39,018 nt of DNA from JACQFZ01 sp036381895 (GTDB lineage: Bacteria > Pseudomonadota > Gammaproteobacteria > Acidiferrobacterales > Sulfurifustaceae): positions 1-39,018 of the forward strand of contig DASVBY010000090.1 in NCBI GenBank assembly GCA_036381895.1, written 5' to 3'. Every line of letters starts with the position of its first letter. Position 1 is the stretch's first letter. Positions 1 through 8,025 of this stretch are shown one piece after another. A program made the position numbers and the translations under genes. Below the pieces are notes generated by a model. The model saw only the letters and a list, made by a program, of their open reading frames with translations. It was not told where the DNA came from and ran no database searches.

Positions 1-389
1 AGCGTTTCGAGATGGCTGCGCAGCCAGGCACGATCCTCGACGACGCGAAGCGGCCCGTGGGCGTGCACCACGACGTAATTCCACGTCGGGACGACTTTGC
101 CGGTTTCCCGTTTGCTCGGATACCAGCCGGGAGAAATGTACGCGTGCGGTCCATGGAACACCGCGAGAGCATCGACATCCGGGCGATAGTGCTGCCATAC
201 GGGGTTGGCGCGCGCCACGTGTCCGCGCAATGTACCGAGCGGCGCGGGCTCGGAGTCGAATACGAGCGGAAGATGGTTCGCTTCGAGACCGTCGGCGGAA
301 AGAGTGATTAGCGTGGCGAAGGGGTGGGCGCGAATGAACGCGTGAAGAACGTCGATCCGTGTCTCTTCGAAGTGTTTCGGTACGTGCAT
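1..389 (-). CDS. PaiB-like FMN-binding protein, partial (3' end outside window)
   Basis: Reading the minus strand from the ATG at 387-389 gives about 129 residues with no stop before the window edge. The N-terminus begins MHVPKHFEE and continues through a segment LITLSADGLEANHLPLVF, then AVFHGPHAYISPGWYPSK and VPTWNYVVVHAHG. These are the conserved blocks of the PaiB / FMN_bind_2 family, a split-barrel flavin-binding fold. In Bacillus, PaiB is linked to negative regulation of sporulation and degradative enzymes. In proteobacteria the role is mostly unknown and may be a flavin reductase-like or protective function. A purine-rich GGGGTGA lies just upstream of the start. Family assignment is firm; physiological role is not. 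Confidence 0.88.
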   Translation of the reverse strand, partial: MHVPKHFEETRIDVLHAFIRAHPFATLITLSADGLEANHLPLVFDSEPAPLGTLRGHVARANPVWQHYRPDVDALAVFHGPHAYISPGWYPSKRETGKVVPTWNYVVVHAHGPLRVVEDRAWLRSHLET

Positions 390-646
390 TACGAGTCACC
401 CCTTGCCGCTGTTTTCCGGCTGCGCGCGGCGCTGCGAAAGATCTTAACTCGCCCCAGCGGCTGGCAGAAATCGAACGGCTGCGCGCAAACCCCGGGCGAA
501 TGGAGCAGGGGCGGCCGCGGTAGGGGAAGCCGCAGCTGCGCAGTTCGGGTGCGGGACGGTACAATCGGTGGAGGTCGGCAGCTGAGTCGAGGCGTCGCCG
601 GCACGATCGAACGTCGACTGCACCGATGTCGCGGCTGCGACCCGCT

Positions 647-682
647 TTCGGACGTGCGCGCCTTGCGGCGCGCGCGTCCGGA
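647..682. terminator. Long GC-rich hairpin, possible terminator of the thioesterase-like gene
   Basis: The left arm (647-662) pairs with the right arm (667-682) around a 4-base loop TTGC. The stem is about 16 pairs with two G-T wobbles, including the uninterrupted core GCGCGCC/GGCGCGC. It lies 80-117 bases past the stop of the upstream minus-strand gene. No T tract follows on either strand, so a classic Rho-independent terminator is not proven. It could instead be a repeat-type palindrome. Confidence 0.4.
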
Positions 683-719
683 TCGAAAGCGTCGAGTTGC
701 GATTTCCGGGGGACGGGTA

Positions 720-739
720 GACCGCGCTCGAGCGCGGTC
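720..739. repeat. Perfect 20-base palindrome downstream of the thioesterase-like gene
   Basis: GACCGCGCTC at 720-729 is followed directly by its exact reverse complement at 730-739. It begins 25 bases beyond the stop codon of the minus-strand gene ending at 764. In RNA it would fold to a short very stable hairpin. A role in 3' end formation is plausible, but there is no T tract. Confidence 0.5.
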
Positions 740-763
740 GTACCGATTGCGGCCGTGCGGGTT

Positions 764-1678
764 CTACCGGGCGTTCTCGTCCTCGATGATGCCGTCGTAA
801 ACAAGGAACGACGACGGCCGCTCGGCGGGCTTGCCGTTCTCGAGCGCGTAGTAGCCGGCCTGAAGCTGGGTGGCGTTATCGCGGCGGTAGAGCGTTGCGC
901 GGATCATGTACGTCTGCCCGGGGAAGAACGGCCGGCGGAACACGAGCCGGGCCCGCGTGATGTGATGCCGGTCGATGGGCAGCCCGGCGCCGTGCAGCGC
1001 GCGCGTGAACGCGTTCTCGCCGCCGCGGACGTACTCCTGCACGTTCACGTGCTGGTTGATGTCGGTGTTCGGGATGCCCCAGACGTCGGTGCGCTCGGCC
1101 CACGCGCCGAGGTCGAGCCGCTCGTAGCCTTCGGGCGGAACGCTCAGGTTCTCGATCGACGGCATCGGCTCGTCCCAGGCGTGCTCCTTGAGCCGGCGAA
1201 GCTCCTCCGGCGCTGTCGTCACCTGGCGCTGGCCCGGCGGCGCCATGGGGCGCGTGATCACGTGCAGCGCCTCGGCCGTGCCCGCCTCGACCATCGCGCC
1301 GCTGCCGTCGTCGTAGCCGAGCGCCTCGGGGCCGTGCGAGCGACTCTTCGCGCGCAGCACGCTCCTCGAATGCAGGAACACGCGCTGTTCCGCGGCGCTG
1401 CGGCACAGCCGTAGCGTGTGCGAGTTCTCGAGCGCGCGGCCGAAGGCAATCGGCGTCGTGCCGCTGCGGAAGTCGAGAAAGTACATGATCGGTGCGTAGC
1501 CCTGCTTGCGCAGCGCCATCATCTTGATGTGTGTTTCGAGGTTCGAGAACACCGGCGGCATGCACAGGCTCACGAATGCGCGCATGCGCACGCGATATTT
1601 CATGTCGAGCCAGTCGAAATGCGACGGCGACATGATGCTGCCGGTGAGGGCTTCGATCGGGGTGGTGCTTTCGGACAT
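764..1678 (-). CDS. Hotdog-fold acyl thioesterase-like protein
   Basis: The protein has 304 residues. The C-terminal half contains NTDINQHVNVQEYVRGGENA, the Asp/Asn-Gln-His-Val-Asn pattern of hotdog-fold acyl-CoA and acyl-ACP thioesterases, followed by a beta-rich stretch with RPFFPGQ. The N-terminal half may be a second, degenerate hotdog unit. The start at 1678 (MSESTTP) is preceded by GGAAGCACCG; a longer open frame upstream is the antisense-overlapping extension into the EamA gene and is not used. The gene follows the EamA transporter on the same strand after 56 bases. Substrate is unknown. Fold assignment is moderately sure and hydrolase activity is inferred. Confidence 0.72.
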   Translation of the reverse strand: MSESTTPIEALTGSIMSPSHFDWLDMKYRVRMRAFVSLCMPPVFSNLETHIKMMALRKQGYAPIMYFLDFRSGTTPIAFGRALENSHTLRLCRSAAEQRVFLHSRSVLRAKSRSHGPEALGYDDGSGAMVEAGTAEALHVITRPMAPPGQRQVTTAPEELRRLKEHAWDEPMPSIENLSVPPEGYERLDLGAWAERTDVWGIPNTDINQHVNVQEYVRGGENAFTRALHGAGLPIDRHHITRARLVFRRPFFPGQTYMIRATLYRRDNATQLQAGYYALENGKPAERPSSFLVYDGIIEDENAR

Positions 1679-1734
1679 CGGTGCTTCCGTTGTTGGTTGT
1701 GACTTGCAGAAGGCCGCTATTCTAGCGGCAGCCG

Positions 1735-2646
1735 CTACTCGCGCGCCGCGCGGGCGCCCGCGGGGACCGGACGGGCGGCGCCGACGGTGCGTCGCTCGGC
1801 GCGCAGGTTGTAGAGGTTGCCGGCGAGGATGAGCGCAGCGCCCGCGAACACGAGCCACTCGATGCGCTCGCCGTAGAAGACGAGGCCCACCACCGCGATC
1901 AGCGGCAGCCGCAGGAAATCGAGCGGCACCACGACCATGGCGTCGGCGTGCGCGAACGCGCGCACCATGCAGTAGTGCGCGCTCATGGCGGTGAGCCCGA
2001 CGACGATGAGCCACGGCCACATCGCGGCGGAGGGCCAGGCCCAGTCGAAGGCCGCCGGCACGAATCCGAGCGGAAGCTGGATGAGCGTCATGTAGAAAAG
2101 AATGGCGAGCGGGGTCTCGGTCGCCGCAAGCTTCTTGGTGAGCGTGTGCGAGAGCGCGTAGCCGAGCGCGCTCAGGAGCACCGCGATCGCTGCCGGGTGC
2201 ACCACGGCGAGGCCGGGGCGCACGATGAGGAGCACCCCCGCCATGCCGAGGACGACGACCACGCCGCGCGCGGTCGTGAAGCGCTCGCCGAGGAGCAGGC
2301 TCGCGAGGAGCGCCGTCCACACCGGGGTCGTGAACTCGATCGCGAACACCTCGGCGAGCGGCAGGAACGCGAGCCCGTAGAACCAGCCGAACTGCCCGCC
2401 GAAGTGCGCGAAGTTGCGCACGGCGTGCAGCCCGAGCCGGCGCGTGCGCACCTGAGACCAGCCGTGGACCGTGAGCAGCAGCGCGATGACGGCGAGCCCG
2501 ACGACGCTGCGGAAGAAGAGGATCTGGAACGTGCTGAGCTCGGCCGACAGCTCGCGGCCGCCGACCGCCATCGCCATGAACGAGGCGAGCGCGCCCACCA
2601 TCCACAGGGTCGCGCGCAGCACCGGATGCGCGGCTTTGCCGGTCAA
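1735..2646 (-). CDS. EamA-family (DMT superfamily) transporter
   Basis: The protein has 303 residues and about ten hydrophobic segments in two repeated five-helix halves, typical of EamA/RhaT-type drug/metabolite transporters. The first half ends with PVWTALLASLLLGER and the second with VVGLVFYGERIEWLVFAGA, the two family-typical places where a short helix ends in GE(R). It would sit in the inner membrane and export or import a small metabolite. Substrate cannot be read from sequence; S-adenosylmethionine carriers belong to the same broad family, but nothing here is specific to them. The C-terminus is Arg/Ala-rich and cytoplasmic. Confidence 0.9.
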   Translation of the reverse strand: MTGKAAHPVLRATLWMVGALASFMAMAVGGRELSAELSTFQILFFRSVVGLAVIALLLTVHGWSQVRTRRLGLHAVRNFAHFGGQFGWFYGLAFLPLAEVFAIEFTTPVWTALLASLLLGERFTTARGVVVVLGMAGVLLIVRPGLAVVHPAAIAVLLSALGYALSHTLTKKLAATETPLAILFYMTLIQLPLGFVPAAFDWAWPSAAMWPWLIVVGLTAMSAHYCMVRAFAHADAMVVVPLDFLRLPLIAVVGLVFYGERIEWLVFAGAALILAGNLYNLRAERRTVGAARPVPAGARAARE

Positions 2647-2825
2647 GCTGCGGCTCCGGTACCGGGACGCAGGGCGTTGCCGGCGGCGTGCCGCCGAAAA
2701 TGGCCGGGGGGATTGTGGGCAGTCAAGAGCGATGGGTCTTGGCGCGCGATGAACGGTTGCGGGCGAACATTAAACGCGATTGCCGCGACGCGTCCAGCCG
2801 GTTGAGCGTCGGGCCGGCGTGAGGT

Positions 2826-3911
2826 TTACGGATGCGCGCGACCTAGCGACGCCAGGAGTGCCCCGCACTCGCGCACCCATTCGTCCATCAGTTGCGCGGC
2901 CGGCCGCGCCCGCGCCAGCCGCGCCGCCTGGCCGGCCCAGATGCTCACGAAATCCGGCCGGCCCGCCCGCGCGGAAGCCTGCCGCAGCGCGCGGCCGATC
3001 GACATTTGCGCCGGGAACGGGAGCACCTTGTCGCGATGCGGCGCCATCTCCTCGACATAGCGATTGCGCACCGCGCGCGCGGGCCTCCCCGAAAACGCCT
3101 CGGTGACGACCGTGTCCTCGTCAGTCGCGCGCAGCACCGCTTCCTTGTACACCGGCGGAATGCTGTTCTCCGGACAGGCGAGAAACGCGGTTCCCATCTG
3201 CACGCCGCTCGCACCGAGCGCGAACGCCGCGACGATGCCGCGCGCATCCATGATGCCGCCCGCCGCTATCACCGGCAGCGACACGGCATCGACGATCTGC
3301 GGCACGAGCCCGAGCGTCCCGGTGAGCGCCTGCTCGGACGGGCCGGCGAAGGTTGCGCGGTGGCCGCCCGCCTCCGCGCCCTGCGCAACGATCGCATCGA
3401 CTCCGGCGTCGGCCAGCATCCGCGCCTCGCGCACCGTGGTCGCGGAGGCCATGACGCGCGCGCCGGCGGCGTGTGCGCGTTCGATCGCCTCGAGCGGCGG
3501 CGGGCCGAAATGAAACGAGAACACGGGAACGCGCTCCTCGAGCAGAACCGTGAGCTGCTCATCGAACGGGCCGATGATCGGCGAAACGTCCGGGACCGGC
3601 CCGGCGCCGAGCTCCTCGTGCCAGGGCGCGAGCAGACGCGCCATCGCCTGCAGCTGCGCCGCGCTCACCTCGCAATGCTCGACGCTTGGTGCGAACAGGT
3701 TGACCGCGAACGGCCGGTCCGTCAGCGCCCGAATGCGTTGGATCACCTCGCGCAGCTTCGCGGGCGGCGCGGCGGCTGCCCCGTAGGAGCCGAGCCCGCC
3801 CGCGTTGGAGACCGCGGCGACGAGCTCCGGGGTGCAAGCGCCGGCCATCGGCGCCTGGACGATCGGATGCTCGATCCCGAGAAGGTTCGTGAGTCGCGTT
3901 GTCGGCCACAT
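2826..3911 (-). CDS. Nitronate monooxygenase-like FMN enzyme
   Basis: The protein has 361 residues from the ATG at 3911, which has GGAGGTGT just upstream; a longer frame reaching 3968 is less likely. It opens with LLGIEHPIVQAPMAG, the FMN-barrel start of the 2-nitropropane dioxygenase/NMO family, and has VDAIVAQGAEAGGHR, the stretch holding the conserved active-site His, then VIAAGGIMDARG and GASGVQMGTAFL for phosphate binding of FMN. Known members oxidise alkyl nitronates to carbonyl compounds; some family members are enoyl-ACP reductases (FabK). The GGHR motif favours NMO. Its cellular role here is probably detoxification, which is inferred. Confidence 0.9.
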   Translation of the reverse strand: MWPTTRLTNLLGIEHPIVQAPMAGACTPELVAAVSNAGGLGSYGAAAAPPAKLREVIQRIRALTDRPFAVNLFAPSVEHCEVSAAQLQAMARLLAPWHEELGAGPVPDVSPIIGPFDEQLTVLLEERVPVFSFHFGPPPLEAIERAHAAGARVMASATTVREARMLADAGVDAIVAQGAEAGGHRATFAGPSEQALTGTLGLVPQIVDAVSLPVIAAGGIMDARGIVAAFALGASGVQMGTAFLACPENSIPPVYKEAVLRATDEDTVVTEAFSGRPARAVRNRYVEEMAPHRDKVLPFPAQMSIGRALRQASARAGRPDFVSIWAGQAARLARARPAAQLMDEWVRECGALLASLGRAHP

Positions 3912-3987
3912 GGACACCTCCGCGCGAGCCTCGCACGTGCTCGTCGAAGCCCATTGTGACACGCTCAACCGGTGGCGGCGATGTGCG

Positions 3988-4281
3988 CTACCAACCGCGC
4001 ACGAGCCACGCGAACACGAACAGCGCTACCCAGGCGATCGCGGTGAACCCCGTGGCGACGCCCCCGGCCAGGGCTGCAGCGCGGACGAGACCGAAGCCCT
4101 GCGCCCAGAGGACCGCGTAACAGAAGAAATGGATCAGCGCCCAGAGCAGGGCGGGCGCGATGAGAAGCACGTCTTTGTCGCCGCCGCCGAAGCGCAGGCG
4201 TCCTTCGAGAACCGCCCAGCCGAACAGCGCTGCGAGCATGAGCGGCGCGAGCGCGGCCAGCAGCCTCGCGGCGACGCGCAC
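3988..4281 (-). CDS. Small membrane protein in operon with ketopantoate reductase
   Basis: The 97-residue protein starts with GTG at 4281, only 7 bases after the TGA of panE, with CCCCGAG before it. It has three hydrophobic segments: near residues 5-24, 40-63 and 70-93, the last ending AWLVRGW. No known domain is recognised. The tight spacing indicates co-transcription and perhaps translational coupling with the reductase gene. The coding pattern (third positions G/C, no charged clusters in helices) supports a real inner-membrane protein, but its function is unknown. Confidence 0.7.
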   Translation of the reverse strand: MRVAARLLAALAPLMLAALFGWAVLEGRLRFGGGDKDVLLIAPALLWALIHFFCYAVLWAQGFGLVRAAALAGGVATGFTAIAWVALFVFAWLVRGW

Positions 4282-4288
4282 CTCGGGG

Positions 4289-5224
4289 TCAGTCGGCCGC
4301 CGCCGGGTGCCGGCCGTTCGCGTGCAGCGCGAGCGCCGCGCAGACGAAGCGGTTCGCGGGTGTGGCGACCCCGAGCGAATCGCCCAGGCGCACGACGGCG
4401 CCGCTGAGCCACGGGAGCTCCAGGCGATTGCCGCGGCGCAGGTCCCCGAGCATGGAGGCGATCATGCCCGCCGGCAGCGTATCCATGAACCCGAGCTGCC
4501 GCTCGACGCTGTCGGCGCCGAGGTCCACCCCGCGCGCCCGCGCGACCGCGTCCGCCTCGCGCATGATGTCGGCGAGCAACTGGCGCGTCAGCGGCTCCTC
4601 GCGGATCGGTCCGATGGGCAGGCGCGTGAGCGCGGTCATGGCGCTCAGGCCCACGATGAACACGAACTTCTCCCAGATCACGTGCTCGATTTTGTCGCTG
4701 AGCACGGTCTCGATCCCGGCCCGGCGGCAGGCTTCGTAGAGGCGCTCGCCGCGCGCCGAACGGCTGCCGTCGAGCTCGCCGAACGTGAGGCGTTGCAGGG
4801 TGCCGTTGTGGCGGATGACGCCGGGCGCTTCGATGTAGGCCGCGATGTGGGCGATGCCGCCCATGACGCGCTCGCGGCCGTACCGGCGGGTGAGCAGGTC
4901 GACGGCGTCGACGCCGTTCTGGAACGAAATCACCGCGGTGTCGAGCCCGACGGCGGGGGCGACGGCTTGCGCCGCGGTTTCCGTGTCCCAGAGCTTCACG
5001 CCGATGAGGACGTAATCGAAGGCGCCGGTGCCGGCGACCGTGTCGGTCGCCTGTACCGGTTGCAGCACGAGATTGCCGAGTCCGCTCTCTACCCGCAGAC
5101 CTTGCGAGCGCATGGCCCGCAAGTGCTCGCCGCGTGCCACGAAGGTGACGTCCACGCCGCTCGCTGCCAGGCGCGCGCCGAAATAGCCGCCCACGCCTCC
5201 CGCGCCGAAAACCAGAATCCGCAT
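4289..5224 (-). CDS. panE: 2-dehydropantoate 2-reductase (ketopantoate reductase)
   Basis: The protein has 311 residues. It begins MRILVFGAGGVGGYFGARLA, a GxGxxG Rossmann motif for NADPH, then LIGVKLWDT containing the conserved catalytic Lys, and in the C-terminal helical domain IEHVIWEKF with the conserved Glu. Panthenate-pathway members reduce 2-dehydropantoate to pantoate for coenzyme A; many genomes hold paralogues with other 2-oxoacid substrates, so the exact substrate is probable rather than sure. The start has GGGG 6 bases upstream. An A/T-rich TATTAT at 5249-5254, 25 bases upstream of the ATG, stands out in this GC-rich DNA and may be part of the promoter. Confidence 0.85.
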   Translation of the reverse strand: MRILVFGAGGVGGYFGARLAASGVDVTFVARGEHLRAMRSQGLRVESGLGNLVLQPVQATDTVAGTGAFDYVLIGVKLWDTETAAQAVAPAVGLDTAVISFQNGVDAVDLLTRRYGRERVMGGIAHIAAYIEAPGVIRHNGTLQRLTFGELDGSRSARGERLYEACRRAGIETVLSDKIEHVIWEKFVFIVGLSAMTALTRLPIGPIREEPLTRQLLADIMREADAVARARGVDLGADSVERQLGFMDTLPAGMIASMLGDLRRGNRLELPWLSGAVVRLGDSLGVATPANRFVCAALALHANGRHPAAAD

Positions 5225-5470
5225 CGAAACCCCACTGCGTGCTTGCCAATAATAAGAGAAGCGGCATCCTACCTTATGCCCACGGCACGCGGAACAAAGG
5301 GCCCGCGGCGCAACGGTTCCGCCGAATGCCCGAACGGAAGCGCCTCGCCGTCCGGCGCGTCCGCGCGACGAACGCCGTTCCCGCACAGGAACTGGAGAAA
5401 TGCGGACTGGTACCGCGCGAGGCGGTCTGTGTATGCTCGATTTTTCCCTGTTCACTCCCGGAGGCGCACC

Positions 5471-6772
5471 ATGGAAAGGCAGTCGCTTCAAAAGGGCAGT
5501 CACGCGGATCACGGTGTCGAACAGGAGTCGGACGCACGCATCGTCGACGCGCGCCGGCGGGCGTTCTTGCAGGGCGGGACGCTGCTCGCGCTGGCGGCCG
5601 TGGTCGGTCCGCAGATTCCGTTCGCGCGTTTCTTCCCCACCGGCCTCATTCCGGTCGCGCTCGCGGCCGAAGCCGTCGACTTCGTTGCGCTCGGCAAGAG
5701 CGCCGAGCTGGTCGTGATCGGCGACCGGCCGCTGGTGGCGGAGACGCCGCCGCACCTGCTCGACGATCCGGTGACGCCGGCCGATCGGTTGTTCATGCGT
5801 AACAACGGCCTGCCGCCCGACGAGAAAGCGATTGACCCGGCGACCTGGACGCTCACGATCGACGGCGAAGCGGTCGAGAAACCGGCGAAGTTCACCATCG
5901 CCGACCTCAAGAGCAGGTTCCGGCCGATACGGCGGCACATCTGGATCGAGTGCGCCGGCAACGGCCGCTCCGGCTTTCATCCGCCGGCGAAGGGCGGCCA
6001 GTGGACCTACGGCGGCGTCGGCTTCCCGATGTGGACGGGGGTGCGGTTGAGCGACGTGCTCGAGGCGGTCGGCGTCAGGAGCACCGCCGTCTATATCGGC
6101 TACTACGGCGCGGACAAGCATCTCTCCGGCGACCCGAACCGCGTGGTCATATCGCGCGGCGTGCCGATCAGGAAGGCGATGTCGGACGGGGTCATGATCG
6201 CCTGGGCGATGAACGACCAGGACATTCCGCTGTGGCACGGCCACCCGCTGCGCCTGATCGCGGGCGGGGCGCCCGGCTCGGCGTCCGGCAAGTGGCTGCG
6301 GCGCATTGCCGTGCGCGACCAGGTGCACGACGGCGAGAAGATGATGGGCACGTCGTACCGCGTGCCGTGCGAGCCGGTCGCGCCGGGGGCGAAGGCCGGC
6401 GACATGTGCATCCTCGAGGTCATGCCGGTGAAGTCGCTCATCACGTTCCCGCGCTCGGGAGCCGAGCACGGCTACGGCAAGCCGCTCACGGTGCGCGGGC
6501 ACGCGTGGACCGGCGCGGAACGCGTGACGCGCGTCGATCTTTCCTACGACTTTGGCCAGACCTGGCACGAGGCCGAGCTCGAGCGGCCCGCGAACGCGTA
6601 CGCGCCGCAGCGCTTCCAGGCCGAGCTGAAGCTCCCGAGCCGCGGCTACTACGAGGTCTGGGCGCGTGCGACCGACGACACCGGCAAGACGCAGCCGATG
6701 ATCACGCCCGGCTGGAACCCGGGCGGCTACGGTAACAACGCGATGCACCGTATCGCCGTGCAGGTGACGTGA
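5471..6772 (+). CDS. sorA: Sulfite dehydrogenase, molybdopterin subunit (SorA-like)
   Basis: The protein has 433 residues. A twin-arginine signal is present: RRRAFLQ at 28-34 followed by a hydrophobic stretch ending in ALAA, so it is exported folded to the periplasm. The molybdenum cofactor domain contains HIWIECAGNGRSGF, in which Cys161 is the expected Mo ligand, then GGAPGSASGKWLRR. The C-terminal half is the Ig-like dimerisation domain (TRVDLSYDFGQTWHEA). Known SorA oxidises sulfite to sulfate and passes electrons to a small cytochrome c, which is encoded immediately downstream. SoxC is a close alternative but no sox genes are nearby. The ATG at 5471 has GGAGG 7 bases upstream; the longer open frame upstream runs antisense to panE and is not used. 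Confidence 0.87.
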   Translation: MERQSLQKGSHADHGVEQESDARIVDARRRAFLQGGTLLALAAVVGPQIPFARFFPTGLIPVALAAEAVDFVALGKSAELVVIGDRPLVAETPPHLLDDPVTPADRLFMRNNGLPPDEKAIDPATWTLTIDGEAVEKPAKFTIADLKSRFRPIRRHIWIECAGNGRSGFHPPAKGGQWTYGGVGFPMWTGVRLSDVLEAVGVRSTAVYIGYYGADKHLSGDPNRVVISRGVPIRKAMSDGVMIAWAMNDQDIPLWHGHPLRLIAGGAPGSASGKWLRRIAVRDQVHDGEKMMGTSYRVPCEPVAPGAKAGDMCILEVMPVKSLITFPRSGAEHGYGKPLTVRGHAWTGAERVTRVDLSYDFGQTWHEAELERPANAYAPQRFQAELKLPSRGYYEVWARATDDTGKTQPMITPGWNPGGYGNNAMHRIAVQVT

Positions 6773-7125
6773 GCGGCGTACGTGCGAGCGGTTTCGCCCG
6801 GGCGGCGGCGATCGCCGCGGCCGTGCTCGCGGTCGCGGCGAGCCAGGGCGCCGCGGACAAGCCGATCGATCCCAAGACCGGGCTCGCGATCGACAAAGGC
6901 TTCGAGATCGTGAGCGCCTGGTGCACCGCGTGCCACTCGGCGACGCTCATCACGCAGACGGGCATGACGCGCGCCCAGTGGCTCGAGACGATCCGCTGGA
7001 TGCAGGACACCCAGGGGCTGTGGGATCTCGGCGAGAGGGAAGACGAGATCCTCGACTACCTGGCCAGGAACTACGGCGTTCCCGAACGCCCCACGCAGCC
7101 CGGCGTGATCCCGCTGCCGCGCTGA
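6769..7125 (+). CDS. sorB: Cytochrome c subunit of sulfite dehydrogenase (SorB-like)
   Basis: The protein has 118 residues with a GTG start that overlaps the sorA stop in the 4-base sequence GTGA, which implies translational coupling. Residues 1-29 form a secretion signal (ARAAAIAAAVLAVAASQGAA). The heme c site is CTACH at 52-56, with a Met in TQTGMTR as a possible axial ligand. In characterised SorAB the cytochrome accepts electrons from the molybdenum subunit and passes them to the respiratory chain. Pairing and gene order support this role here. Confidence 0.88.
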   Translation: MSGVRASGFARAAAIAAAVLAVAASQGAADKPIDPKTGLAIDKGFEIVSAWCTACHSATLITQTGMTRAQWLETIRWMQDTQGLWDLGEREDEILDYLARNYGVPERPTQPGVIPLPR

Positions 7126-7291
7126 ACGCGGCGTTCGCCGCGAGGCGACGAACGGGCGAGGCGCCGCGACGCGATGCACGCGCGGCACGAGTCGCCCGGT
7201 GGTGTCAATCCGCTTCTTCGCGTCACAATCCCGCGGTCCATTCTGTAACCGGAGGGGCTTCGGTCCGGCCGCGGCGAGCGCACCCGTACGG

Positions 7292-8005
7292 ATGGCTCTG
7301 ATCCATCATTTTCCCCGCGAAACGCTGCCCGCGTTCGAGCTCAAGGGGCGCATGATCGCGCTTTCGGTGCTGCGCGTACTGACCGCGGATCTCGAGGCGC
7401 TCGCCGAGCAGCTCGACGCCAGGATCGCCGCCGCGCCGGATCTCTTCGCGAACTTCCCGGTGCTGCTCGATTTCGAGGCGCTCCCCGAGGAGACGCAGCT
7501 CGCCTTCGACATCGCCCGCTTCGACCGGCTGCTGCGCGAGCGCAGCTTGATCCCGGTGGGTATTCGCGGCGCCTGCGGGGTGCTCGCCGGCATCGCGGCC
7601 GGCGTCGGTCTCGGCACGCTCGCGGCCGGTGCGGCGGCGGCTCCGCGGCGCGCGCCGCGCGAGGGCGCGGAGCCGCGCGCAGCGAACCTGCTGGTCAAGG
7701 AGCCGGTGCGCTCCGGGCAGCAGATCTACGCCAAGGGCGGCGACCTCATCGTGCTCGCGACCGTGAGCCCGGGCGCCGAGATCCTCGCCGACGGCAACAT
7801 CCACGTGTACGGCACGCTGCGCGGGCGCGCGCTCGCCGGCGTCGCCGGCGACACGGGGGCGCGCATCTTCTGCCGCAGCCTCGACGCCGAGCTCGTCTCG
7901 ATCGCGGGGCACTACCGGGTGAGCGAGCAGATCCAGGACGCGGAGCGCGCGCAGCCGGTGCAGATCTATCTGCGGGACGAACGCCTGATCATCGAGAAAA
8001 TGTAG
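7292..8005 (+). CDS. minC: Septum site-determining protein MinC
   Basis: The protein has 237 residues. The N-terminal domain starts LPAFELKGRMIALSVLRV, the usual MinC opening. A variable Ala/Arg-rich linker (about 110-135) leads to the C-terminal beta-helix with VRSGQQIYAKGGDLIV, GAEILADGNIHVYGTLRGRA and AELVSIAGHYRV, the conserved MinD-binding face. MinC inhibits FtsZ polymerisation away from midcell. ATG at 7292 is chosen over an upstream GTG (7199), whose extra 31 residues have no MinC character; the upstream ribosome site is weak. First gene of a minCDE operon, 20 bases before minD. Confidence 0.95.
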   Translation: MALIHHFPRETLPAFELKGRMIALSVLRVLTADLEALAEQLDARIAAAPDLFANFPVLLDFEALPEETQLAFDIARFDRLLRERSLIPVGIRGACGVLAGIAAGVGLGTLAAGAAAAPRRAPREGAEPRAANLLVKEPVRSGQQIYAKGGDLIVLATVSPGAEILADGNIHVYGTLRGRALAGVAGDTGARIFCRSLDAELVSIAGHYRVSEQIQDAERAQPVQIYLRDERLIIEKM

Positions 8006-8025
8006 CTAGCGGAGAAACGCACGCC

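Larger units (their letters stand above)
390..763. other. Intergenic stretch with two strong inverted repeats, no gene seen
   Basis: No convincing coding frame is present; frames here have no recognisable protein and lie between two minus-strand genes. The right half holds two inverted repeats (647-682 and 720-739, listed separately) just downstream of the thioesterase-like gene. The left half (390-560) must contain the promoter of the PaiB-like gene, but no clear -35/-10 pair could be fixed. Confidence 0.6.

Noticed and set aside
764..2605. 613-residue minus-strand frame joining the EamA region and the thioesterase-like gene
   Set aside because: The first 300 residues are an off-frame shadow of the EamA gene; only the part from 1678 is family-like.
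4160..5470. N-terminal extension of the sorA frame to 4160
   Set aside because: It is antisense to panE; the Tat signal and ribosome site fix the start at 5471.
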